From positions 1 to 37,493 of the IMG/VR virus record IMGVR_UViG_3300025818_000062: a stretch of 37,493 nt of DNA; one strand, 5' to 3'. The notes beneath the pieces were generated by a model, which made no database searches, had not been told where the DNA came from, and saw nothing but the letters and a program-made list of their open reading frames with translations. This DNA is from a virus. Below are positions 1 through 7,886 of the stretch, piece by piece (the stretch's first letter is position 1; every line of letters begins with the position of its first letter). Both the position numbers and the translations under genes were made by a program.

Positions 1-1787
1 GGCGACACTATATGTTTCTTCAATGGTCTAAAATTGATATCGGATACCCATCATACCTTGCTTTCCAGAGAGAAATCTTTCTCCACATGGCTGCGTGCGA
101 AGCTGATCCTCGTTGTTTCGGTCAGCTATATACTAAGTGTCGTCGTTCTGGCTACACTAATGTATGCTCTGCTGTCCTTGTTGACGAAGCTAGTCAAGTT
201 AAAGAGAAGCTTCTCGGCATCCAGTCAAAGACTGGTAAAGACGCGCAGGAGAATATTTTCATGAAGAAGATAGTCTCTATCTTTAGAGGCTACCCATTCT
301 TTTTCAAACCTATCCAGGACGGTACCACGAACCCCCGTATGGAGCTGGCCTTCCGTGAGCCATCGAAACGTATCACCAAAAAGAATAAGACGTCGCAGCG
401 TGGGGATGCCCTCAATACGGTAATCAACTGGAAGAACACCACGAACAACGCCTATGACGGGGAGAAGCTACATATGCTGTATCTCGATGAGGCTGGGAAG
501 TGGGAGAAACCTACCGACATACGCGAGGCATGGCGTATAGAGCGTACCTGTTTGATCGTAGGTAAGCGCGTAGTAGGGAAGGCGCTGGTAGGAAGTACAG
601 TAAACCCTATGGATAAAGGTGGGGAGGAGTATAAAGGTCTGTGGAACGACTCCGACCCTAACGAACGCAACAACAACGGGCGTACACGCTCTGGGCTCTA
701 TCGCATCTTTATCCCTGCATACGAAGCCCTAGAAGGGTTCTTCGATAAATACGGGAACCCCGTAGTCGATGACCCAGAGAAAGAAATAGAAGGGGTCGAT
801 GGTCTCCCCGTAGACCAGGGGAGTCGTAAGTACCTGAAAAACGAACGCCACTCTTTTAGGGACGACCCCTCGGAATTAAACGAGATCATCAGGCAGTTTC
901 CGTTTACCGAGGACGAGGCGTTCAGGGATAGTATCGAGGGTAGTCTGTTCAATATAGGCAAGATATATCAACAGATTGAGCATAATGATAATCTATACCC
1001 TAACCCCGTGGTGCAGGGTAATTTCGTTTGGAGAGTAAAGGACGAGGAGGTTGTATTCTCCCCAGACCCGAACGGAAGGTTCCGCGTAGCGTGGCTACCG
1101 CCAGACCACCTCAGAAACAAAAAGGCAGACGATCGGGGTAAGCGTATGGCCCCCAATGCACACATAGGTGTAGGCGGGGTTGACTCATATGACCTGGATG
1201 CCACTGTAGACGGGAGAGGGTCTAAGGGTGCGCTGCATATGTACAACAAGTTCAATATGGACGTACCTCCGAATATGTTCGTAGTGGAGTATGCCTCTCG
1301 TCCAGACCTCGCCAGTATATTCTATGAAGACGTACTTATGTGTTCGTTTTTCTATGGGTACCCGCTTTTGATAGAAAACAACAAATACGGGATAGCAAGG
1401 TACTTTGAGTCGAGAGGATATGACGGTTATCTGATGGACCGCCCAGACTATCTGAAAACCCCGAACTCGTCAGCAAACGTAAGAACCAAGGGGATACCAT
1501 CGAACTCTCAGGACGTCATCCAGTCGCACGCCCAGGCTATCGAAGCGTATATCCACGACCACGTAGGTGTAAACGCAGAGGACGGGGAGATGGGTAAGAT
1601 GCTGTTTAACAGGACTTTAGAAGACTGGATAGGGTATAAGATAGACAAGCGTACCAAGTTTGACCTTACGATTAGTTCTGGATTGGCCCTTCTCGCAGCC
1701 CAAAAAGAGAAGAAAGAAAAACCAAAAGCGAACTTCTCAGACAAGAAATTTATCAGGACCTACACGCCAAAAGCCTGGCACTTGTAG
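1..1787 (+). CDS. terL: Terminase large subunit (5' truncated by window edge)
   Basis: This is the motor and nuclease that pumps phage DNA through the portal and cuts it. The frame is open to the left edge, so the N-terminus is probably missing; the first ATG in the window is at 12, and residue numbers count from it. The ATPase part shows a deviant Walker A (CRRSGYTN, residues 43-50), a Walker B (LHMLYLDE, 153-160) and a coupling-motif-like GSTVNP (194-199). The C-terminal RNase H-like nuclease has three candidate metal-binding acids: D391 in GVDSYDLD, E455 in LLIENNKYG and D551 in KFDLTISSG. The usual Walker A lysine is a tyrosine. The portal follows directly, as is usual in phage packaging modules. 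The small terminase subunit is not in the window. The family call is firm; the exact start is unknown. Confidence 0.92.
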   Translation, partial: RHYMFLQWSKIDIGYPSYLAFQREIFLHMAACEADPRCFGQLYTKCRRSGYTNVCSAVLVDEASQVKEKLLGIQSKTGKDAQENIFMKKIVSIFRGYPFFFKPIQDGTTNPRMELAFREPSKRITKKNKTSQRGDALNTVINWKNTTNNAYDGEKLHMLYLDEAGKWEKPTDIREAWRIERTCLIVGKRVVGKALVGSTVNPMDKGGEEYKGLWNDSDPNERNNNGRTRSGLYRIFIPAYEALEGFFDKYGNPVVDDPEKEIEGVDGLPVDQGSRKYLKNERHSFRDDPSELNEIIRQFPFTEDEAFRDSIEGSLFNIGKIYQQIEHNDNLYPNPVVQGNFVWRVKDEEVVFSPDPNGRFRVAWLPPDHLRNKKADDRGKRMAPNAHIGVGGVDSYDLDATVDGRGSKGALHMYNKFNMDVPPNMFVVEYASRPDLASIFYEDVLMCSFFYGYPLLIENNKYGIARYFESRGYDGYLMDRPDYLKTPNSSANVRTKGIPSNSQDVIQSHAQAIEAYIHDHVGVNAEDGEMGKMLFNRTLEDWIGYKIDKRTKFDLTISSGLALLAAQKEKKEKPKANFSDKKFIRTYTPKAWHL

Positions 1788-1793
1788 TTTTAC

Positions 1794-1801
1794 TATATTT
1801 G
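1794..1801 (+). promoter_or_regulatory. Candidate Bacteroidota-type -7 box before the portal gene
   Basis: The string TATATTTG just after the terminase stop fits TAnnTTTG, the -7 element of the Bacteroidota housekeeping sigma factor. It is preceded by GTTTTAC, a context shared with the box at 11065. No convincing -33 TTTG lies at the usual distance upstream. The portal ATG is 31 nt downstream, so this transcript would have a short A/T-rich leader without a Shine-Dalgarno sequence. Confidence 0.55.
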
Positions 1802-1832
1802 CATTGAGTTAAAATAACTCCACTCATTGCAG

Positions 1833-4268
1833 ATGTACAAAAATAATAATAATTCTTCTAGCTTTCCAGATCCATTGGCTACCTCCGACATAAAGGGAGG
1901 GCTGGACTATGGGCTGAAATATGCTAAGGCTATATATCAGCAGTGGGGGAAGATAGATAAGCAGGATTCTGTTTACGGGAATCGAAGAAAGATATTCGAG
2001 AGAAACCGTAGATACGCAAACGGTACGCAGGACACGGCGATATACAAGTCGTTGCTCACCTCCCTGGACCCGAATAACGGTGACGGGAGCATGCTCAACC
2101 TGGACTTCACCCCAGTACCTATCCTACCTAAGTTCGTAAGGATCGTAGTAAACAAGATTCTTTCGCTCTCCCCATACCCAAATCTAGAGGCTATCGACCC
2201 GCTCTCTTCTTCCGAGAAGGATAAAGAGCGCCGCAAGCTAGAGATGATGATTGCCGCTAAGCAGGAGCTGGCTAAGATCGAGGAAAAGACAGGGGTAAGC
2301 GTAGGGATGAAGACGAAGGATATCCCAGAAACGCTGGAGGAGGCCGAGATATTTATCGGCAACAATATCAAGTCGTCCTCTGAGATTGCTGCTCAGATCG
2401 CCACTAATCTTACACTTGAGTGGAATGACTTCAACGATACCACGCTTCGTCGCTGCGTAAATGACCTAGCCGTGCTCGGTATGGCGGTTGTCAAGCGCAC
2501 GAACGACCCTAGCTATGGTATTAAAACAGATTATATCGACCCTATCAACTTTGTCCATAGCTTTACTGAGGACCCTAACTTTAGTGACCTTGTATATGCT
2601 GGCAATGTTCGATATATCCCTCTACACGAGCTTAAGCGTATGGCTGGGGATCAGTTTACAGAGGAGCAGTATAAGAAGATCGCCCAGGACGCCCAGAAGA
2701 AATACGGGTATGACATAGCAAAACTCAACCAGTCCTCATACGACAGGGTGAATAGCGTGACTAAGTTCGGGTATGACGAGTACATGATCGAGGTGCTTGA
2801 CTTCGAGTTCATGTCTGTGGATTGCGAGTATTACGAATCGAAAGAAAGCCGCTACGGAAATATCGGTTTCTATTCTAAAGGAGAGAACTACAAGGCTCCA
2901 CAAAACTCTGTATTCAACAGAGACGTCATGAAGATGGAGAACGCTACCCTGTATGGTGGTAGCTATATCCTCGGTACGGACTTCTTGTTTAACTACGGGA
3001 AGAAGCACAACATACCTAAGAATATCCACGATATCTCCAGAACGAATCTTTCGTACTCGGCGTGCGCTACGAACATCCTGGATATGATGCCTAAGTCTAT
3101 GGTGGACAGCTGTATCGGCTTTGCCGACCAGTTGCAGCTTACGCACCTTAAGATTCAGCAGGCGGTTGCCAAAGCAAAACCAGACGGTATCATCATCGAT
3201 ATCGAGGGGTTGGAGAACGTACAGCTCGGAAAAGGTGGGGAATTGCAGCCGCTGGATCTGCATGATATCTACGAGCAGACGGGTGTCTTCTACTATAGAA
3301 GCAAGAACCCAGAGGGTGGTTTCCAGAATCCGCCAATCAGAGAGATCGGCAATAGCATCCGAAATATCAACGAACTTATCGGGCTGTACAACCACTACCT
3401 GAGAATGATTCGTGACGCTACGGGGATTAACGAGGTTATGGATGCTTCGTCACCCAAGACGGATGCTTTGGTCGGGGTTAGACAGCAGGCTCTGGCTGCG
3501 GCAAATAACGCTATCTACGACATCACGAATTCGTCTATGGTACTTTACAAGAAGGTATGTAGCGATATCGTGAAGTGTATACAGGTAATCCATCCAGACT
3601 CTATTCTGTACCGCATCTACGAGAATGCTATCGGGAAAGAGAATATGAGTGTGCTTAGCTCATTTAGAAACCTGGCTATGTACAACTTCGGTGTGCGCGT
3701 AGTGAAGGAGATGGAGGAGGCGGAGCGTCAGTACCTGGAGCAGAATATCCAGATAGCGCTATCTCAGAAAGAGATCGACCTAGAGGATGCTATTGCGGTA
3801 CGTCAGCTCAAAGACATCAACCAGGCAGAAAGGCTGTTAATTGTTCGCAGGAAAAAGCGTATCGCTATGAACCAGCAGATCGCTATGCAGAACTCGCAGC
3901 AGCAGGCTCAGATTCAGCAGGCCTCGGCTCAGGCTACGTCTCAGGCCAAGCAGCAAGAGATGCAGATGCAGGCTCAGCTAAACGCTCAGGAGATGCAGCT
4001 CAAGATGCAACTTGAAGCCCAGCTTGAGGAGGTGAAGCATCAGTTTAGAAAAGAGATTGAGATGATTAAAGCGCAGGCTACGCTTGGCTTTAAAGAAGAC
4101 GACAAGAACTTTAAAGAAAAGCTTGAGGTTCTTAAGGAAGACAGGAAGGACGAGCGTGTGAAGAAACAAGCTACAGAGCAGAGCAAACTCATCTCACAGA
4201 GACAGGGGGATCGAGGGGAGCTACCAGAAGAATCAGGAGATATTACATCACAGATATTAGGACAATAA
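1833..4268 (+). CDS. Portal protein
   Basis: The portal forms the dodecameric ring at the head vertex through which DNA enters and leaves. At 811 residues it is long for the family but fits the large portals of Bacteroidota podoviruses. The call rests on position directly after the terminase, on length, and on the long mixed alpha/beta body followed by a helical C-terminus. Residues about 681-790 are a Gln/Met/Ala-rich coiled coil turning into a Lys/Glu-rich helix, as in the long helical barrel that protrudes into the capsid in some podoviruses. I chose ATG 1833; an in-frame TTG at 1827 would add only two residues. The stop is one base from the next ATG at 4270, so translation is probably coupled. 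I could not match individual portal motifs with certainty. Confidence 0.82.
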   Translation: MYKNNNNSSSFPDPLATSDIKGGLDYGLKYAKAIYQQWGKIDKQDSVYGNRRKIFERNRRYANGTQDTAIYKSLLTSLDPNNGDGSMLNLDFTPVPILPKFVRIVVNKILSLSPYPNLEAIDPLSSSEKDKERRKLEMMIAAKQELAKIEEKTGVSVGMKTKDIPETLEEAEIFIGNNIKSSSEIAAQIATNLTLEWNDFNDTTLRRCVNDLAVLGMAVVKRTNDPSYGIKTDYIDPINFVHSFTEDPNFSDLVYAGNVRYIPLHELKRMAGDQFTEEQYKKIAQDAQKKYGYDIAKLNQSSYDRVNSVTKFGYDEYMIEVLDFEFMSVDCEYYESKESRYGNIGFYSKGENYKAPQNSVFNRDVMKMENATLYGGSYILGTDFLFNYGKKHNIPKNIHDISRTNLSYSACATNILDMMPKSMVDSCIGFADQLQLTHLKIQQAVAKAKPDGIIIDIEGLENVQLGKGGELQPLDLHDIYEQTGVFYYRSKNPEGGFQNPPIREIGNSIRNINELIGLYNHYLRMIRDATGINEVMDASSPKTDALVGVRQQALAAANNAIYDITNSSMVLYKKVCSDIVKCIQVIHPDSILYRIYENAIGKENMSVLSSFRNLAMYNFGVRVVKEMEEAERQYLEQNIQIALSQKEIDLEDAIAVRQLKDINQAERLLIVRRKKRIAMNQQIAMQNSQQQAQIQQASAQATSQAKQQEMQMQAQLNAQEMQLKMQLEAQLEEVKHQFRKEIEMIKAQATLGFKEDDKNFKEKLEVLKEDRKDERVKKQATEQSKLISQRQGDRGELPEESGDITSQILGQ

Positions 4269-4269
4269 G

Positions 4270-4689
4270 ATGGCTAACAAACTTAATTTAGACCAATCCC
4301 AGAGAGTAGATATCGTTTGCAGAAAGAACGATACGTTTGCCTTGAAACTACAGATCAGCGATGAGAACGGAACTGCTGTTAACTTGTCTAGCGGGTGGAG
4401 TTTCAATATGGACGTTCGAACAGCAGATACAGATAACACACTTGCAACGAACCGAATAATGTCTACTGGAATTACAACCCCTACTGATGGTGCTATTCAG
4501 GTTGATTTAATAACTGGTGGTGCTTCTGGGGAGGTTGTGTTCACTTGCTCAGCCGATGACATGGGGGTTGCTGCTGGTCTTTACGTATACGACATACAGC
4601 AGGTAGACACCAGTGCAAATCCAGATATCGTAGAAACCATCCTGTACGGTACTTTCCAGATTAACGAAGACATTACGATTACAGCCTAA
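4270..4689 (+). CDS. Small beta-rich structural protein, possible BppU-N-like
   Basis: This 139-residue protein has alternating beta-strand patterns and no membrane segment. The opening, with a VCRKNDTFALKLQI string followed by a loop and a NMDVRT strand, resembles the N-terminal beta-sandwich of baseplate/fibre adaptor proteins (BppU-N type) that often precede fibre genes in phages. That resemblance is from memory of the pattern and not from a search. It starts one base after the portal stop and shares one base (TAATG) with the 808-aa fibre gene, so it is probably co-translated with the fibre and may anchor it. A head-associated Ig-like protein is an alternative. Confidence 0.5.
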   Translation: MANKLNLDQSQRVDIVCRKNDTFALKLQISDENGTAVNLSSGWSFNMDVRTADTDNTLATNRIMSTGITTPTDGAIQVDLITGGASGEVVFTCSADDMGVAAGLYVYDIQQVDTSANPDIVETILYGTFQINEDITITA

Positions 4690-7115
4690 TGGCCCGCGTA
4701 AAGATTCAGATAACAACCCCATCTAACAATGTGATCAAGGTGTCGCCTGGGGTATCTGCGCTTTCTAGCGTGCAGCTGTATTTAAACGAGCTTATTGACG
4801 TTAATACGCAGCATGGGGCTGACGGGTATGTACTTACGCAGCAGGCAGACGGCACTTTCGCTATGGAGGCCGTGGCTACGACGCTTGCAGATTTGAGCGA
4901 CACGAATATACCAAACCCACAGGGGGGTGACTCACTTGTGTATGACGCTAACACTCAGAAATGGGTACCTGGTGGTGTAAAGAGCGTAAATGGTCAAGAA
5001 GGAGACGTAGTTATTACAATCCCGTCCCCGCCTCCTACGCCTGGGATTAGCGGACTTGCGGATACGAACATAACAAACCTTCAGGACGATCAGATTATTC
5101 GCTATGACTCTGCTAGCGGTAAATGGCTGAACGAAGACTTAGAGGCCTTACCGTCTGGTGGAACTACTGGTCAGGCGCTTGTAAAAGCCAGTAACACCGA
5201 TTATGACGTTACGTGGGATGATATCGCTGTGGACGTTCAGTTCCATCAGCGCTACGCTACCGAAGCAGAGACGCTACGATCAGGAGCTACAGAGACCGTA
5301 GAGCTTTACTTCTTTGCTCAGGGTGATGGTAATGGATTGGCAGAAAGTGCATCGAGCGACACGCCTACCAGCGGCTACGATATTCGGCGAAAGTTGTGGT
5401 ACGCTGAGAAAGCGCAGGCCAATCCCGACACGTCAGCCGATTGGACGCAGTTCACAGCCATCGCCGACAATACGACATTCAACAACGCGAAGGCGGCTTT
5501 ACTTGCTTACCTGAAGGAACGCACGGGCGGGACGGTTCCGATTAGTTTAAAAATGACGTGGGAGGAGGTGAGCCAAACGGCGTACTTGCTTGACCAATCC
5601 TATGGCAGCGGCGCGGAAGCGGCGTACTCAACGCGGCAACTTCGAAACGCGGCGACAGACTGCATGGTTATTCGCAGGGCATCGGATTCGACGACTCAAA
5701 CCATAGGGTTCGACGGTTCAGGCAACATCGACGAGAGCGCGATAGAAACGTTTTGCACGGGTACTACCTGCACGGTGTATCAATGGCGGGACCAAAGCGG
5801 AAACGGGAACGATGCGACGGCACCGAGTACGGGAGTTGAACCCACAATTTACACGGGGGGAGAGTTAGTGAAGCAAGACGGCAAGGTGGCTTGTTTATGG
5901 ACGTGGGGCAAAAACTTAGATATGGACACACGGTTAACAACCGTAAAATCTGTTTTTTTAAATTACACTGGCAGCAGCTACACAGGTCTTAGTTTTTTAC
6001 TTGGAGATTCATCAGGAGCTTTTTATCACGGTGGTTTAAGTAACCCCTCGCAAATTTTGTATGCTCCACTTGATTCCAATCAAGGCAGTAACCGATTGGA
6101 CGGTACTCTTGCGACATATGGCAACGTTGTAAGACCGCAAAAACGAACGCTCTACAGTATGATTCACGTGGACGCGAACGGGGTAGTAGGAAGATTATCA
6201 CAAGACAGAAACAACGGCAATCGTTCTTGGGATGGGAAGATGCAAGAGATTGTTCTTTATACAGACGACCGAACGAATGAACGCACCTCCATCGAATCCA
6301 ACATAGGCGACTACTTCACCCAAAACACGCCACTCCTCGACACGTACTCAGGCGCGGCGGCTGCTTATTCCTTGCGGCTTTTGGACTCGACGTATACGGG
6401 GGCTTTGATAAACGTATGGAACGGCACGAGTTACGCTGACATCTACCCCAATGTTTTTGGAGAGCTTGACACGGTAGCCTTGGCTGCCCACTGTGGGTCA
6501 AACAATGGGTTCATTCGTTACTGGTACGACCAATCGGGAAACAGCATCACGCTTGATACAGTAGGAACTTCAGCGATGCCGAAGATTTACGACGCGACGA
6601 CGGGCGTTGTTACAAGGGGTAGCGCAGGAAATGAGAAGCCATCTTTATATTTTGATGGCATTGATGATTATCTTAAAACAACAACCTCTATCGTACAAAA
6701 TCCCGTGACATTTACGTCAGTGTTTTCCAATATTCCATATTATTGTTTTATCATTGGGTCAAAGACTTTAGCAACTTTCACCCTTCAGGCCCGACCAGGA
6801 AATACGACGCTTTGGTTGGGAGCAACCACATTATCTCAAAACGTTGCAGTTAGCCCAAATTCGCAACAAGTGGTTTTTAGTGCTGCTTTAAATTCTACAT
6901 CTCAAAAGTTATATGCCAACGGTTCAAGCACTATAAATACAGATACGGTTTCTTTTGGCGGGACAACTCAAGAGTTTAGAATTGGGTACGTGGACAGCAA
7001 TCCAAGTGGTATAATGCAGGGGTATGTTCAAGAAGTAATTTTATGGTCAGCTTACGACGACACCAACATAACAACCATACATTCCGACGTGAATAGTTAT
7101 TATTCCATCTACTAA
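4689..7115 (+). CDS. Tail fibre / receptor-binding protein A with two GH54-like modules
   Basis: This 808-residue protein is probably a fibre that contacts cell-surface glycans. Its order is: an N-terminal anchor with VIKVSPGVSALSSV (15-28); two fibre repeats of the form L-x-D-T-N-I...Y...W (about 67-93 and 122-147); a segment shared with the 1040-aa paralogue (185-296); module 1 (about 299-545) with TFCTGTTC and RDQSGNGNDAT; and module 2 (549-808) with YSLRLLD, AAHCGSN and YDQSGN. The modules resemble the N-terminal part of the GH54 arabinofuranosidase catalytic beta-sandwich, including its C-x4-C pair in module 1. I saw no clear catalytic acids, so binding is more likely than hydrolysis. 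Module 1 uses GC-rich codons (GCG, ACG, CGG) unlike the N-terminal part, suggesting module exchange. It overlaps its neighbours by TAATG at both ends. Confidence 0.75.
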   Translation: MARVKIQITTPSNNVIKVSPGVSALSSVQLYLNELIDVNTQHGADGYVLTQQADGTFAMEAVATTLADLSDTNIPNPQGGDSLVYDANTQKWVPGGVKSVNGQEGDVVITIPSPPPTPGISGLADTNITNLQDDQIIRYDSASGKWLNEDLEALPSGGTTGQALVKASNTDYDVTWDDIAVDVQFHQRYATEAETLRSGATETVELYFFAQGDGNGLAESASSDTPTSGYDIRRKLWYAEKAQANPDTSADWTQFTAIADNTTFNNAKAALLAYLKERTGGTVPISLKMTWEEVSQTAYLLDQSYGSGAEAAYSTRQLRNAATDCMVIRRASDSTTQTIGFDGSGNIDESAIETFCTGTTCTVYQWRDQSGNGNDATAPSTGVEPTIYTGGELVKQDGKVACLWTWGKNLDMDTRLTTVKSVFLNYTGSSYTGLSFLLGDSSGAFYHGGLSNPSQILYAPLDSNQGSNRLDGTLATYGNVVRPQKRTLYSMIHVDANGVVGRLSQDRNNGNRSWDGKMQEIVLYTDDRTNERTSIESNIGDYFTQNTPLLDTYSGAAAAYSLRLLDSTYTGALINVWNGTSYADIYPNVFGELDTVALAAHCGSNNGFIRYWYDQSGNSITLDTVGTSAMPKIYDATTGVVTRGSAGNEKPSLYFDGIDDYLKTTTSIVQNPVTFTSVFSNIPYYCFIIGSKTLATFTLQARPGNTTLWLGATTLSQNVAVSPNSQQVVFSAALNSTSQKLYANGSSTINTDTVSFGGTTQEFRIGYVDSNPSGIMQGYVQEVILWSAYDDTNITTIHSDVNSYYSIY
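6282..6388 (+). repeat. 107-bp near-identical tract, copy 1 (in fibre A)
   Basis: This stretch matches 10221-10327 with 4 mismatches in 107 bases, by hand alignment. It encodes the end of one GH54-like module, the linker and the start of the next. Both copies begin on a codon boundary, so exchange between them keeps the reading frame. Identity falls sharply on both sides. Confidence 0.9.
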
Positions 7116-7513
7116 TGCAATATATCATCGTACTTCCAACCCCCACGCAGACAAGCGAAGCACGGGCAAAGCAAATCACGCGAGAACTATACAACATCTC
7201 GCGTCCCGTTCTCATTCAGGCAGAAGGCGAAAAGGCGTCAACCGTCTTTGGGATTGTATCTCATCCAGATGAGACACAATATGCTCTTCAGGTCGATACG
7301 GATTACCTAATCCACGTCCACGAAGCGGCAAACCTAGAGAAGCTTGTGGCGTGCTTCCCTGATCTGACGAATGAGGAGCGATACGCCCTGTCTGCATACG
7401 TCCATACGAACAGTAAGTTCCCGTTTGGACATATCGTACCATCGACAACGACTATTCGTGACCACCAGCATATGGTGGATAACGGATGGTTTCCAGAAGA
7501 ACCTGAGTTATGA
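7115..7513 (+). CDS. Hypothetical protein between the two fibre genes (132 aa)
   Basis: I do not recognise this protein. It has 132 residues, a mixed alpha/beta pattern, no signal peptide and no membrane segment. It opens with a hydrophobic strand (YIIVLPTP) and a basic helix, has several histidines (HPD, HVHEA, DHQHM) and ends with an acidic tail. No full metal-binding motif is visible. It shares one base with the fibre A stop (TAATG) and overlaps the membrane-protein gene by ATGA, so the three are translated together. A fibre-assembly chaperone or accessory would fit the location, but nothing in the sequence shows this. Confidence 0.6.
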   Translation: MQYIIVLPTPTQTSEARAKQITRELYNISRPVLIQAEGEKASTVFGIVSHPDETQYALQVDTDYLIHVHEAANLEKLVACFPDLTNEERYALSAYVHTNSKFPFGHIVPSTTTIRDHQHMVDNGWFPEEPEL

Positions 7514-7881
7514 TAGAGAAGGTTATTAAGATACTCTTCTTGATTGCTGTGGCGGTTATCGCAATCCCTGTGGGTTTTGTGTATTCTATTATCGAATCTA
7601 TTTATTACGTACTCAGAACTACCATCAGAACTATCTGGGCGTCCATATACGAGTTATTTAGAGGCTTGTCTAAGGTTGTGTCGGTTATCGCCTCAAAGTT
7701 CCTTGTTAGGCTTCTAATTAAGCGTGGTGGTGTGCCATTCGGTACGCACTCTGTTTCTGCTGTGCTTGGTGCTAACCAGCGTGAGAAAACCCTGTCTAAC
7801 CTCGGTGTGTGGTTGACTAATCTGTTGGATTCAATCGATAGGAATCATTGTAAAAAAGCCTCGGAGCGGGCTGGTATCTAA
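7510..7881 (+). CDS. Small membrane protein between the fibre genes
   Basis: This 123-residue protein has one strong membrane segment at about residues 7-30, then an amphipathic basic stretch (VLRTTIRTIWASIYELFRG), a further hydrophobic patch around 55-67 and a soluble C-terminus. It overlaps the previous gene by four bases (ATGA) and ends five bases before fibre B. A small membrane protein in a late operon could be a holin or lysis accessory. However, no endolysin is visible in the window, and the long soluble tail is not typical of small holins. Superinfection exclusion or a role in virion entry are other options. Function is unassigned. Confidence 0.65.
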   Translation: MIEKVIKILFLIAVAVIAIPVGFVYSIIESIYYVLRTTIRTIWASIYELFRGLSKVVSVIASKFLVRLLIKRGGVPFGTHSVSAVLGANQREKTLSNLGVWLTNLLDSIDRNHCKKASERAGI

Positions 7882-7886
7882 TAACT

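Noticed and set aside
2736-3395. Minus-strand open frame (219 codons) inside the portal gene
   Set aside because: Antisense shadow of the portal coding frame; no other minus-strand gene exists in the window and no recognisable protein features are present.
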